Shown: positions 11,348 to 23,542, counted from the stretch's first letter. The stretch: 64,000 bases of DNA from Helianthus annuus (GCF_002127325.2 NC_035449.2:146422931-146486930), one strand, 5' to 3'. Numbers and translations: made by a program. Notes: a model not told the origin generated them from the sequence alone.

Positions 11348-11361
11348 TGGTATCAGAGCTT
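11348..11361 (+). promoter_or_regulatory. PBS of element D
   Basis: TGGTATCAGAGCTT begins two bases after the LTR end and matches the tRNA-iMet primer type. Confidence 0.9.
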
Positions 11362-11561
11362 CAGGAGGAGGAGTTCTGCAGAGAATAGCTGGAATTTGTC
11401 AAGATTTCTTACTTCTACACTTTCTTTCTTCAGTTCAGAAATTTTCACTGGTCAAAATCAGTTCAAAATTTCACGGATTGTTTGTAATAGTGTATAGACA
11501 AACCCTGGCAAGTTTGGTGTTAAAATTCGCATTAAAAATGGGTCAAAAATGCTCGTGAATA

Positions 11562-11904
11562 GGTTCCGCTTATTCGGTTATCTCATAGTTCCGCATGAGT
11601 GTACAAGGTAATTTCGCTTATTGTTACTTCATTTCAGATAGTTTCGCTTCATTGTTCAAGAGATTCCGCTTCAATTGTCATTCTTGGAGATGTCGCTTAT
11701 AAAGTTCCGCTTCAAGAATTAAGTAGTTCCGCTTGTGTATACTCAGTGATTTCGCTTCGTTGAACATTTCAGAGGTTTCGCTTATCCGAACCTAGTAGTT
11801 CCACTTCAAGTGAACAAAGTTGTTTCGCTTCAGTGAACATTGGTTTCGCTTGATTGTACTTTGTGGTTTCACTTCAGTGTTCAACTGTTTTAGTGGTTCC
11901 GCTT
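11562..11904 (+). repeat. Leader motif array of element D (TTYCGCTT)
   Basis: About 16 copies of GGTTCCGCTT or GGTTTCGCTT lie on one strand, at roughly 11562, 11588, 11611, 11641, 11663, 11690, 11703, 11726, 11748, 11774, 11798, 11821, 11842, 11865 and 11895. Spacing is mostly 20-30 bp. The sequence between copies is not repeated, so this is not a simple tandem repeat. The array ends ~36 bp before the gag ATG. Confidence 0.9.
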
Positions 11905-11940
11905 GAAAGGCTGTTGTGAGAATTTTGTCAAAGTTTGAAA

Positions 11941-12153
11941 ATGGACGAAGAATTTTTCAACGCATTCGCTACTCCGGTTACACCGATCTCTTTTGCACAA
12001 AATACAATGCTAGAAAACGAAACGGGTACAATGCAAAAACCACCCAAACTCATGAACATAGAAGAATTTAAAGGTTGGGAAGGTCGTTTTGAGAATTGGG
12101 TACAAGCTAATTACCTAGATGCTTGGGAATGTGTCGAAACAAAATATGTTTGA
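11941..12153 (+). pseudogene. Element D gag, N-terminal segment
   Basis: The ATG at 11941 gives MDEEFFNAFAT, aligned with the start of the intact Gag of element E (MDTEFYNAFAT). The segment includes KPPKLMNIEEFKGWEGRFEN, a Gag (UBN2-like) N-terminal feature of copia-type elements. It ends at TGA 12151-12153, and the next open segment continues in the same frame, so this is an internal nonsense change. Confidence 0.85.
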
Positions 12154-12156
12154 CCG

Positions 12157-14547
12157 ATGAATGATGATGAAGAGCCTGTTCCAATAAAAGATCTAAGTGC
12201 GGATGCTAGAAAGAAATACAAAGATGAGAAAATGATGTTAAGTCTTCTTCAACAAGCAGTGAAAGAGGATATTATGGTGCTTTTGCAACATAATGGAACT
12301 TCATATTCGATTTGGAAAGCTTTAAGGTCAAAGTTTCATGGTAGTGAAGAAATGGTTAAAAGCAAGAAATCGCTTCTAAAGAAAGAATTTGATCTGTTTC
12401 GCGGGTTAAAGAATGAAAGCAAAAGAGAGATTATCGAAAGATACTGCAATTTGCTTGCTAACATGAAGAGATTGAGTATTGAGAAAGACAATGAAGAGTT
12501 GATCAAAAAACTTGCTGATGCTTTGCCTTATGAAACTTGGGGTACATGTCTTATGATGTTAAGAATCAAGAAGGGCTTTAGCAATTTGACACTCAGCAAG
12601 TTCATTGAAAAGAACGAAGCTCAAGAAATGGAACAACGAAAAGTTATTCGAATGAAAGATTTTGATGGAGAACAGGATATCGGATTATACTATAAAGCAG
12701 GGGTGAATAAGAAGTCTTCAAGTCTATCTCCGAAAGTTGAAACTGCCTACAGTGTCAAGAATTCATCTGAAATCTCATCTAAAGGATCAAGCAGCAAAAC
12801 AAGTTTTACATCATTTTCGTCTTTTGATCCAAATATTTCAGCAACGAAAAATGGAAAGAAACTTCAGTGCAATATTGTATTAAATCTTGAAAATGATCAA
12901 GATTATTCTGAGGAAGTTGCTAAAAACCAAATGTCTTTATTAGGAATGGTTTTGGAATCTTACAGTTGTTTTGTTGCAGGTCGTATCGGGAATCCAATGC
13001 TAACAAAGGAAGACTACGACCAGATAGATGCTGAAGAGATGGAGCTAATGGAAATAAAGTGGTGTTTGGCTAGCGTGTTACGGAGAGCTGAGAAATTTAA
13101 GCAGATCACGGGGAGAGATGATCTTCGTGAGGCTAATGTGTCTACTTTAGGTTTCGACAAATCTAAAGTCACTTGTTTTCGGTGTAGGGAAAAAGAACAT
13201 TTCAAAAGAGAGTGCACTAACCGCCAAGCAAGTGGAGCTCAGAATCCTTTCAATAACAACAATGATTACTACCGAAAAGCCATTTACCATCAGGTTGCTC
13301 AATCACCATCACAACAACATCAACATCAAGCACAGACTGCACATGGAAGACCAATAATTGAAGATTCTGGAAAGAAAGCATGTGTGGTTAATCCAGATGA
13401 AAAGAAGTCATTCAATTGGGATAATTATATTCCAGAAAATGCAAAAGCTTGTTTGATTGATCAAGAAGATGAAAAGTTACCAAAGGGTTTCAGCTGGGAA
13501 AACTTTACTTGGGATGATTTTATTCCTGATCAAACTAGAGCTTACACTGCTTTCACGGCAAAGGTTGAAGATGATAGTGATGATGATACTGAGTATTGGG
13601 CAAGAAAATTTAAAGCTAATATGAAGATGCTTGCTGAAAGTGATAGTGAAGATGAAAAAGCCAAGAAGAAAAAGAAAAAGATCAAGACACCAGTGAGCAG
13701 TGATGATGAAGATGTTCCAGTGATAAGAAGACAAAAGGTGAAAGAAGTTCCTAAATTCAAGGTTGAGGAAGAAGTTGATGCGAAAAAGATTCCAGTGAAG
13801 TGTGAGAACTGTGAAGCTATAAAGAAGCAGAACAACACACTGATTTACAACTTGAACAGTTTGAAGGAATCTTACGATGTGCTGAACAAAGCAATGAATC
13901 AATACAACCAACCGAGTGAAGAACAAGCAACTGCAATGAAGACACTTCAAGGAGCTTTCATGATAAAGCAGAAAGTTATGAACAATTACATCGAGAAGTG
14001 TGCTGCTTTGGAACAAAAGCTTGAGTTGCAAAGAATTGAAACTGAAAGAGTTAACCGGTTGTTAAAAAGTTACTCATGTACTTCTTATGTCATTGACAGA
14101 ATTTATCCGACAGTTGAAAGTATGAAGGCATGGGAAGATGATGAAGTAACCGAAGAAAAGAAAGCTGAAAAAATTGCTGATGAAAAAACTTTGGAAAAGA
14201 AGAAGACTGACAAGAAAGATTCTGGTAAGAAACAAGGTGTCAGTTATAACAAGTGTCCACCCCCGCTGGAAAATGGATACTTGCCAAGATACCCAAACGA
14301 TGAAAGAGTCAAAAAGGCAACAAATTTACAGTGGGAGTCGGAGTCGTCAGTCAATCTACCAGATAGTATTGATGTTGTATTTACATCGTATGACACTGAT
14401 CAACAGTCTCAATTGATGAACAAAGTCCTGGATCATGTGTTAGAAAATGATGAGATAGAGGAGTCAAAGTCGGAGTCCACGTCAGAGTCAAAGTCTGAGT
14501 CAAGCACTCCGGGTCAAACAGAAAAAACAGGGAAAAATAGTCTATGA
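12157..14547 (+). pseudogene. Element D gag, central segment with first zinc knuckle
   Basis: This is in frame with the preceding segment. It contains the UBN2-like capsid region, then a CCHC knuckle at about 13172-13213 (CFRCREKEHFKREC), then charged and coiled-coil-like sequence including a lysine run and a C-x2-C motif (CENCEAIKKQNN). It is clearly homologous throughout to the E protein. It ends in a frameshift near 14530: the following residues are found in another frame from 14576. Role: structural Gag binding element RNA. Confidence 0.85.
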
Positions 14548-15678
14548 CAAAGAATTCCTGTTATCAAAATCTAATTTGGATGATGGGTTGTTTAAAGTTG
14601 TCTACACTTTGAATGATTCTGACAAATTATATTCTGATGAGGAATTTCCAATAAGAGGTGTCAAAACTAAATTGATAAACAAGGTTTTCAAACTCACAAA
14701 AATTAATATTTCTGAAATAAAAGACTTATGTCTTAATGAAAAACCAAGACCTTACACCTCAAGAGTACAACAAAGATTAAACAAGAAAAAGAATTACAGT
14801 TCTGGTTCAGGTTTCCAAAAGAAATCAAACCATAACGGTAATTTCAAAAAGAAAGGCTTAGGTTTTATTCCTACAGAAAAACAGAAAAATGAAAAATATG
14901 TTCGTGATTTTAAATCCAAAATGTCATTTGTTTCAGGAACGTCATCAGAGGAAGAAGAAAAGAAAGATTTCTGGAGACAGTCAAACAATGAATTCCTTGC
15001 AAAGAAGCAAGATGAAATGAAGAAGATGACTGAGCAGAAGAAAGATACGAGAATCTGTTTCCAATGCAACACTATTGGACATATTGCCAGAGACTGTTCT
15101 AAGGCAATAGCATCAAAACAGGGAGTTTCTCGTAAACTGAAAGAGAAAGTGGTTGAGTTTGAACCACCATTTGATAGAACAAAACTGTTTAAAAACTATA
15201 CATTTGAAATTGGTGAGAGTTCGAACAAGTTTTACAAGAAGAGAGCTAAATCTGACAATCAGAAATGGGTTGTTAAGAAGGTTGGTGAAAGCTCTAGCGA
15301 TGATTCTGATAGGTCAAAATCAGAGGAGCTATCTTCGGGTGATGAAACTGATTCCATAAAATCAGTTGAGCCACAAGTTGTTTCAATTTGTGAAGCTGTT
15401 TTAAAAGATGAAAAATCAGTTCTGATTATGAATGATGAGGAATTTCCATCACTTCTGGCTGAGAATTATAAAAAGAAAATTGGTAAAACTGAAATTTCTA
15501 ACCAATTTTATAATGATCAACAGGAATTTGATGTTGAGAAGGTGTTTAACCCCAACGTAAAACATATCTTTGGAAAGATGATTGATCGAAAAGTCAAAGG
15601 GGTTAAAGAATTTTATGAGAAGAAAACAAAGAAAGAAAAGGTTGAACCATCCCTGGTTTGTGACTGGGATGGTACATA
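14548..15678 (+). pseudogene. Element D gag, C-terminal segment with second zinc knuckle
   Basis: The frame is shifted relative to the central segment. It aligns with the C-terminal third of the E Gag (KLYSDEEFPIRG, then KKKGLGFIP) and carries a second knuckle at about 15056-15097 (CFQCNTIGHIARDC). The original stop appears to have been a few codons past 15678, because a TAA follows the right-hand copy of the MITE target duplication. The MITE at 15679 now replaces the last residues and extends the frame into MITE sequence as far as 15799. Confidence 0.8.
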
Positions 15679-16228
15679 TAGGGCTGTAAACGAACCGAAC
15701 GTTCAGCGAACAGTTCGTGAACCGTTCGGCGGGAAGTTCGTTTATGTTCGTTCGATTAGCATAACGAACGAACACGAACAAAAAATTTCGTTCGATTAGC
15801 TTAGCGAACGAACACGACCATAGGTCTCGATCGTTCGACTACGTTCGTGAACGTTCGGTAATATGTTCGGTTAAGTTCGTTAGTGTTTGTTTGATTATTT
15901 CAAAAAAATAATAAATAATAAACCATTTATCATTTGATGGTTGCATTTATCTAGTTATATCCAATGTTTAAGGATAACAATGTTTTTATTTTTGTATTTT
16001 CAAGTTAAATGTTCGTTTGCGTTCGTTTTTATTTGCTTGTGTCCGTTTGTGTACGAGACCAGTGTTCAGGAACTGTTCGTGAACAACTAAATTTCCTTAA
16101 CGAACGAACACGAACAAAAACTTATGTTCGATATGCGTTCGTGAACAGTTCGCGAACATGTTAATTTTCTTAACGAACGAACACGAACATGGCCTTGTTC
16201 GTGTTCGTTCGGTTCGTTTACAACCCTA
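15679..16228. mobile_element. hAT-like MITE (TIR TAGGGCTGTAAACGAACC)
   Basis: The 550-bp element starts TAGGGCTGTAAACGAACCG and ends with the inverse (CGGTTCGTTTACAACCCTA). A perfect 8-bp duplication GGTACATA flanks it (15671-15678 and 16229-16236). The 8-bp TSD and TAGGG start are typical of hAT MITEs. The interior is filled with GAACGAACACGAACA-type repeats and has no transposase. Confidence 0.9.
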
Positions 16229-16256
16229 GGTACATATTATGAACAGTAAGTCTGAG

Positions 16257-18108
16257 GACTTGCCGGAGCTCCTAGGTTGGTAAGCGTGGAGCATGAATCG
16301 GCATCTTTCTTAAATTTTATTCAGTAACGTCAATCAAACAAACGGTAAAAAGGTTTGTTTATGTTTGTTGGTTCTAATTACAAGTGGTTAGACGATTTGA
16401 TTGCATATGGTAAATCAAGGACATTAATGTGTACTTGTATTTTCCTACAACTGGTTGGAAAACAATATGATGAACCACATCCCCGTTTCTACAAGTGGTA
16501 AAATCAATCAAACGTATTTTCCGGAAAAACCATTTTGATTAAAACAAACTTAAGTGTTTTGAAATCTAAAATGGGAAAATAGTTTGTTGATAGGGGAAGT
16601 TCTGATGAAGTGAATGGCGAATTGATGTGATTTGATATCAGTTGTCATGTTTTTGTACAGTTTTGGTTTCAATTTTCGTTAATGTGTTTGCATTTTAGGG
16701 GGAGTAGAAAATTTCAGAAAATCCAAAAACATTAGAAAATTTGAAAAAGCCAAAAACATGATAAAATCAAAAATTAGGTTTGTTGCGAAAAAGAGGAAAT
16801 GATAGTATATCAGTGGACTATTACAGCACGCTAAAGAAATGTAATGTTTAAAAGTAATAAACAATTTTACTGAAGATGTGTCAGTAGGTTTTCGCTCATT
16901 TAGTAAATTAAAACGAGATATAAACCTAAATTCAAACTTGCTTGATTCGTGGGTAACTATTCTTGAATATATGGGTAACCCCTGAAATCTTGTTTGAAAG
17001 ATTCCTTATTCTGAGATACTGGGTCTTTATGCTCAGTGATATCTGGGGTATTATCCCGGGACTTCTGCTGTATGGAAGTACTGACCTAGTCCCCGGATAA
17101 TGCTTTTCGCAAAATGCTTGAAACATAGCATCGCCCTCAGCAAGCTGATGAGACAATAAAATTGATAGTCACTGTTGTTGTAATCAAAAGATCCTCTAAA
17201 GGGGACCCACCTAAAGTCGAAGCCGTCATCTCTCTGCGTATACGGAAGTATCGACCTGAGCTCTCACGGCCCTCGCACATAACCCCTTTACAGATATCAT
17301 ATGTGGTATACTCACCTGTAAGACTGAATATTGGGATCTGGATACGGGAGTATATTCAAGTGGAGTGATACACAGTTAAGTTCAAGTGTCTAAAACATTA
17401 ATATCGTATCTCGAATCAATTGAAATTTGTGTGAAAATTTAAATTGGACCAATATACTGACAATCTAGGTAAATTGTTTAGAACTGAAAATGTTTAAAGC
17501 TTAACGGTGTTAGTGATTTGTCTCAAAACTGATATGATCCTCTTGCACAAACTCACAAAAATATTGTCCATATTGTTTGTAAATAGTTCATTTTCGTATT
17601 TCCTTTCTTTCAGAAAATCCAAAAAGATTTTTGGTGTGTTTTAGCATAAATCTTTTAAAAAAACGTCAAAAAGATTTTCGACAACTAATATTGAAAAGCT
17701 GATTTTCAAAATTCTAAGTGCTAAACATGATGAACAGTTGGTTTGGGAGATTGTATTTGTTTTTGTTAAAAAAAATGTTACAATTCCAAGTGGTTCATCA
17801 GTATCTGATTGATTGATTTGTTTATGATAAGTTTCAAATGATGTCTAAATACTTAATTGTTTGTCATAAAACTTATGTTTGTGGTAGAGTTTTGTGCAGG
17901 AAAAGTCATTATTTGAGGGGGAGTGAATGTTGGAGGTGAGGAACTCAAAAGATGTAAACATCAAAGTGAAGGAGTTTGTTGGTCATAAAGGAGAGAAAGA
18001 GATGAAGATAGAAAGAGAGAAGCCCAGAGGCTGATCAAGACTGAAGATGTGAAGACACAACATTGTCGTGACTCGATGGACGACTCCGTCAACATCTGAA
18101 GGGGAGTC
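16257..18108 (+). other. Long 3' noncoding region of element D
   Basis: No coding potential was recognised. The region from ~16500 to ~17700 aligns closely with 50100-51310 of element E. About 200 bp at 17181-17380 show only about seven differences by eye. It includes a repeated AAAATCCAAAAA motif, the AGGGGGAGT purine tract near 16700 and the stem-loop at 17048-17103. Confidence 0.8.
17048..17103 (+). ncRNA. Conserved stem-loop in element D 3' region
   Basis: Arms at 17048-17063 and 17088-17103 can pair at 15 of 16 positions (one GU, one C-C mismatch) around a 24-nt loop. The element E counterpart has a compensatory change (C-G here, U-A there). This suggests selection on RNA structure; the function is unknown. 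Confidence 0.55.
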
Positions 18109-18557
18109 TATTGGTGCACTACATCTGTTGACTTCGTCTTGGATCAAGTCTTTGTCTTAGAGTGTTAGATCAGGGCACGTTATTCGAGAAAACAAGAGTT
18201 TGTATGAGTGTTTGTAATAGGTTTCGCTTGTAGTGACATAGGTAGAAGGTTTCGCTTATAAGTCACAATATGGTTCCGCTTGAATGTCAAGTTGAGGGTT
18301 CCGCTTGAATGTCATGTACATTCAAGAGAAATCTCAAAAACTATATATAGTGATTCAAGCGAAACATTTGTAACAGTTGTGTAACTCGTACCGAAGTGCT
18401 GCCGGATCGAGATTTGAATGTACACTGTCAGAAATCAATGCAAAGAGAAGTTTAAAGTGATTTGCTAGCTGTTCCTAAATCAAATACTTATTTTCCGCAT
18501 CTGTATTTGATAGAATTTCCTCTGAACGACTCGTTCGGGTCAAGACACGATCCTACA
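18109..18557 (+). repeat. 3' LTR of element D
   Basis: It starts TATTGGTGCAC (the first G has become A) and ends CGATCCTACA. It is preceded by AAGGGGAGTC, the polypurine tract, and followed by TSD ACTTC. Confidence 0.9.
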
Positions 18558-18562
18558 ACTTC

Positions 18563-19517
18563 AAAAGTTCAACATTTTAACAAACACACCTCTCCAATCG
18601 AATGACCATCCGACCGAACGGTCATCCGCTGGATGACCATCCGTCTGGACGGTCATCCGATCGAACCGCCATCCGATGGCTCATCTCACTGACACGCTGT
18701 TTTACGCACTGTTCAACGCTTACACTATCGTTCTCTGATCAGGCTAATCTCTCAAGTGCTCCCTTCAATCCAAGACTGTGTTTATTTACTAAACACGCTC
18801 TGTGAGTATACTCGATCCCTTTTTGCTTAACGCACTTTTGGGTGTTACATACGTGACCTATATCAAATCACAACGACACACAATGCAAATACTTCTAAAC
18901 GCTAACCACTCTGCATGTTATACGTGTTATCGATGAATGCTTATATATTATGTTTACATAGTGATTGTTTCCTGACACCTTAGCAACGATAGTACTATAG
19001 TTTGGACTCAGCACCTGTCGTGGACAGGGGTTGTTAAGGGTATTACTTCACGTGTCACAGTGGTGATGCGTGTTGCGCATTCTACAACTCGCAATCATGT
19101 CTATGCATATGTCATTGTCGATAGCCTACTTGCTTCACATTTCTACATGTTATATGTTGGTTATGCGTAAATCCCTTTTTGCTACTATATGCTATTAAAC
19201 TTGTGTACTCACCTTTACACTATGTGTATTGACTTTATTTTAACGTATGTGACAGGTGTCTAGGATGCTAGGATCGCTGAACTTTTGTGGAATCAAGTTA
19301 GGCGGTCTAGAAACCCACGAATAAAATATGAGTCGTCAGAACTGTTAATTGTCTTTGAGAACAATACCTGTAATAACTGTTTTTACATTATATGTTGATG
19401 ATATGGGACGTTAACACTTAAATATATTGTCATTGATAGTTGTTGTGGATTCTCTTGGACAATCTGTTTCGCTCAGTGCCTCACCCCGATGTTTCCGCCA
19501 TCGGTTGGGGTGTGACA
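18563..19517 (+). mobile_element. LTR-like sequence C, right part
   Basis: This continues sequence C after element D. Motifs CGATCGAACGGTCATCC are dense at 18596-18680. The end (CGCTCAGTGCCTCACCCC ... GGTTGGGGTGTGACA) looks like a plant gypsy LTR terminus. No PBS follows, so C is probably a solo LTR or LTR fragment of about 2.2 kb. No matching TSD was found. Confidence 0.6.
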
Positions 19518-19894
19518 CGTGGTCAGCGTGCTGTCGTTTTTTATAAACTCAGCATGATTCTTGCACATTTGGAGCCATTCCGAAGACCAAGATCTGCTGG
19601 GATTTTTCACATATACCCTACAAGGTATATTCCAAAGAAGGTTCCAAAAAATTAAAATCTAGTAATGTGTATTCTCACTATAGTTGTATCATTATTAAAT
19701 TGTTGTTATATTTATTACTATTAACATTATTACTCTTAAACAATAAACATAATCAAACCTTTATGTATTTACCCCATTAATGAACCCAACAATGAATCCA
19801 TTGATCTCCTCTTAAAACAATTGTATTGATTCACACACACACATAAATTAGTACAATCTAAACATTGGGGTGTTCAGATTCAGATATCCATACA
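19518..19894. other. Unassigned flank between C and element F
   Basis: This is AT-rich DNA. A short open stretch on the plus strand (about 19518-19655) has no recognised motif. Nothing else is supported here. Confidence 0.4.
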
Positions 19895-19899
19895 TTTTA

Positions 19900-22800
19900 T
19901 GTAGGAACCGTTCGCGTAATTAAATAAAATAAAATAAATTTTATTAAACAATTACATACAGAAATGAGAAAGCCTAACCAACTAGTACAATTACAACTGA
20001 AAATAACCAAAGTGCAAGAAATGTAGAAGAAGAAAGACTGAGGCACGTGTACACACGCTTCCCTTAAAACAAATTCCGAGTCTCCCAGGAGTACTCGTTT
20101 TGTTTCCCACGGTACAACAGCTAAAGCAGCGTACTAGCGGAGATAGCCTACAACCCGAAGGTTACCTTGAAACTGCAAGAGAAAGACAAGAAAAATCTGT
20201 AGAGAGAAAGTGAGTTCGCTGTTATGTATCTGGTGTCATTCTGTTGTGGGTATAGAGCTGTATTTATACAGCTCCTAAGTCGAAACAGACAAAAAGGAAT
20301 TAAAGAGAGGTTTAAATTGCATTAAACGTCTTCAATGCAATTTAATACGTCATTTAATTCTCAGTCAAGGACCATTAACTCGTCAGTTTTGAAGCTGAAC
20401 TGTAACTGCGCTGTCATTCAATGCTGGAAGCTTTTGCGCGCGCGCGCCCAAGAGACACTGGTGCGCGCGTGTCCTTACGCACGCAAGTTTCCACGCTCAT
20501 GCGCGGTGCGTCCAACTGGCTCACTGCCATGCGCGCATGCGCCACCATGACTTAGGACCATACGCGCGTGCGCCACGTCACCTGTGAGCCTCTATGAGCA
20601 CTGATGTGTGTAAAATGCAACATATAAATCACATCAATTAAGGCATAAAACTAACCCTTTTTAAGTACTAATGTTGGAAAAAGAGTGTTTTTGTCTTCCT
20701 TTTGTATTTTCAGGATGAAATGAGCTCAAAATCACAAAAGAAGCAAAAAGACAACTAATTCTAGCATAAATACAAGAAAAGGAACAAAAGTAGACTGCCC
20801 GGACCCTCAACGGCACCTCCCAAGGCAAAGAAGAGAAAACAGAAGACTGAACACGCCCCGTGTCCAGCGGACACGGGGCCGTGCCCAGGAAGCAGCAGAA
20901 AAGACAAACCAGTAGAAGCTTCCATTGCCCACCACGGGGCCGTGTCTAGCGAACACGGGGGCGTGGTGAAAGTACAGCAGGCGCATTAATTGTAATTGCG
21001 AATTACAATTAATGAAGAGAGAGAATGTCAGACGGGCACGGGGGCATGTCCAGCGGACACGGGGCCGTGCCCAGCCTTCTGTTCAGCCTATAAATAGGGG
21101 AGCTTGGTTTCATTCCACTTCATCCCTTGGCACACCACCTCTCTCACACTTCATCCACCACCCACCACCACCATAACACCATCATCCACCACCATCATCC
21201 ATTGTCCATCATAGAGTGTGTGAGTCGTCTCGGGATCCAAGATTGATCGTAAGAGTTCTTGACAATCAAGGCCATGTTTGCCTAAGTCTCTCACATCACT
21301 TGGTGAAGACAAGTGTTTAGTATAATACTTTTTATTTTTAATCTTTTGCACTTTTTATTTGGTTTTGTATTAATGACTTTAATAACTAGTTACTTATGTT
21401 GAAGGTGATCTTTCCTTATCGTTTGTCCGTGGTGTCTTGGCATTATTTTACTGTCTATATAAAATAAAAGATTTTCACCATTCATATCTCCACGGTCTAT
21501 ATGGAGGTATGTTGGCTACCTGGTCGGGGGTTAAGGGAACGGTTTGGTAAGGGTCTTGCCCTTGTTCAGCGTTTAGAGGTCCTGCTTGAGACCTGGGTCA
21601 AATTTAGTAGGATCTCCTTCAATGCCCATAAGTATTGGATGGCGGGGATCCAAACTCTTTGACCCCCTCATAAGTTAACTACTATTAATACTATAACCCG
21701 GCTATTTAGGACTGTATCCCTGCTGACTCAGACTACTTAGCCGAGGGTAACGTCACCGCCGAAAGCGGGGCCTACCACAATTTGCATTAATAACTTAATT
21801 CATTATCTTTCAATAATCCGACCCTTTAGGATTGTATCCTTGCTGACTCAAACTACTGGGTTGAGGGTAACGTCGCCTTCAAAAGAGGGGCCTACTACAA
21901 TAACTAAGATAATCTCTTAAACAAGTGCAAAAGTGCGAAAATAATCAAAGGTTATACTAATACACGTGTCGGATCCAAGTGATTCATCTTGTCTATCTGT
22001 TTTTATTTTATTTTATTTTTCAGCATTTAGTTAGTTTTTATTTTTCTTAGTTTAAAACATTTTTCTCATTTTTTTATTTGATTAGACGTTGAGGATAAAC
22101 CGGTATTAAAAGCTCTTGTGTCCTTGGACGACCTCGGTATCTTACCAACACTATACTACGTCCACGATGGGTGCACTTGCCCATATGTGTGTTTAGTGTT
22201 CGTAAATATCGTGTTTTATAAATTTAAAACTTGGCTAAAAGTGTAAAAAGGGGCTTAAATATACATTTAAAATATAACACACTTCACGCACATCAAGCAC
22301 GCCACACAGTCGCGCCGTATTGACTCACTCTGGTGCGCCGCGCACGCACAACAGGACCCATGCACCATGCGCAACCGCGCGCCTTTGTGCCACCTGTACT
22401 CGCGCGCGGACTGTCACGTCACGCACGTCGAACCCGCACGCTACTTGGTCCTTGCAGCCCCTGTGATCAACCACGCGCACGTGGTCAAAAATACAAAGGC
22501 GGCTCTCAAGCGGCTCGCGGCGATGCGAGTGTGCAAAGTGCAAAGTGCGCCATCAAAGCGTCACATTACAGCTCATCGCCTACGCAACGCGCGCGCTAGC
22601 GTGTGCGAGTGCGAGTTAGGGTGCTCCGCACCCTTCGCGAGGACACTAGTGTGTGCTTCCATGAAACAATAAGGATGGTGAGTTCCACCTTAAATACCCA
22701 TTTAAGTTCCATCTCTCCTCCGATGTGGGACAAGGTGCTACTTTCCCTTTTGTTTCAGCTTCAATGTTTCAAACACCCAACTTTGAGCATCGATATCTCA

Positions 22801-22985
22801 TTCATCTTAGCTCCGTTTTGGACATGGTTTAGTTTGTTGCGAAGCTCTTGCAACATAGAACACAAACCCACAAATAAATATATAAAACCCGCTCATTTTA
22901 TTATATTTATTTCTAGTCCAAAATAGAAAAAAAAATCATTTTCCTATATTTGTGAAAAATGCTATTTTCACCTATTTTTCCAACA
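19900..22985 (-). repeat. 3' LTR of element F, interrupted
   Basis: On the minus strand it runs TGTTGGAAAAATAGG ... CGGTTCCTACA. Removing the nested solo LTR and one TSD copy leaves about 1387 bp, ~303 bp more than the other LTR. The extra length lies in a GC-rich part full of GCGCGCGTGCGCC-like motifs (20430-20580 and 22300-22480). Confidence 0.85.
20602..22295 (+). mobile_element. Solo LTR of family A (1694 bp) with TSD AGCAC
   Basis: Ends are TGATGTG and CACATCA, an inverted pair. AGCAC is duplicated at 20597-20601 and 22296-22300. No internal domain, PBS or second LTR is present, so it is the product of recombination between LTRs. It has three paired GC modules (20851-21074), a TATA box at 21089-21096 and CCACCACC-rich sequence near 21140-21200. 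Confidence 0.95.
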
Positions 22986-22998
22986 ATCCCCCACATGT
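22986..22998 (-). promoter_or_regulatory. Polypurine tract of element F
   Basis: On the minus strand CATGTGGGGGAT directly precedes the 3' LTR start, a standard PPT. Confidence 0.85.
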
Positions 22999-23542
22999 AT
23001 GGAAATGGATCTTTTCCTTACACTTTCCAACGATAAACTTCGACAGTTGAGTATTGCAAGATAGGTAGGTTGTCAACTTTGAACCTTCTTTTGTGAAGCG
23101 TACTTAGCTTACTAGCGGTGTGTAGACGCGATGTCCTTGAACATACCCCATTTGTGTAAACGAAATTACACTTCACAAAATACTCTCCCTGGTTTGGCCA
23201 ACTCCTCATTGTCGTGTCCTATTATGGTCCTGGAACACTAGCCTGGTTCTGCGAGAGCTCTAGGATTTGCGCACCCCACAAATCCATTTGAAGCGACCCC
23301 ACTTCTCTCTAACATAGGTGATTCCCATGAATCATTAAAAGCATCATGGTTATTTGATTTCCCGAAATCGTTAACCTTAATATGCTTAGCCTCACTTCAA
23401 TGTCACTGATTGGAATGGACTAGGAAGTATGTTTAACTCCCTTTTAGTTTTGTTTGGGGTACTCCCCCACAGTGACTCCGTTTTGGTAATATGATTAAGT
23501 TGTCCTATTGAACTTAGATCTTGGGATCTCCAGTCAACTAAG

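Larger units (their letters stand above)
10897..18557 (+). mobile_element. Element D: complete gag-only LTR element with TSD ACTTC
   Basis: The 449-bp LTRs (10897-11345 and 18109-18557) differ at about 10 positions by eye (~97.8%). The 5-bp duplication ACTTC is perfect (10892-10896 and 18558-18562). A tRNA-iMet PBS follows the 5' LTR and an AGGGGAGTC polypurine tract precedes the 3' LTR. The interior codes only for a long Gag with two zinc knuckles. No DTGA protease, integrase, RT or RNase H motif is seen in any frame, so replication would need proteins supplied in trans. PBS, Gag and long noncoding 3' part suggest a derivative of the SIRE/Maximus copia group (inference). A hAT MITE sits at 15679-16228. 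Confidence 0.85.

Noticed and set aside
11562..11904. CRISPR-like array
   Set aside because: The regular spacing resembles one, but the repeat is only ~10 bp and the context is the leader of a plant LTR element.
13014..14031. Minus-strand frames opposite the D gag
   Set aside because: Shadows of the gag coding strand, rich in Ser/Phe/Leu from antisense of Lys/Glu codons.
16932..17156. Minus-strand reading frame over the conserved 3' block
   Set aside because: Conservation between D and E is at base level and includes indels that would shift the frame; a structural or DNA-level role fits better.
9626..19522. A target-site duplication for sequence C
   Set aside because: Flanking bases GGGGG and CGTGG do not match; the C boundaries were left open.
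19440..19655. 71-aa reading frame crossing the end of LTR C
   Set aside because: It crosses an LTR boundary and has no recognised motif.
22325..22926. Several overlapping Arg/Ala/His-rich frames
   Set aside because: Produced by the GCGC-rich motif block of the F LTR.
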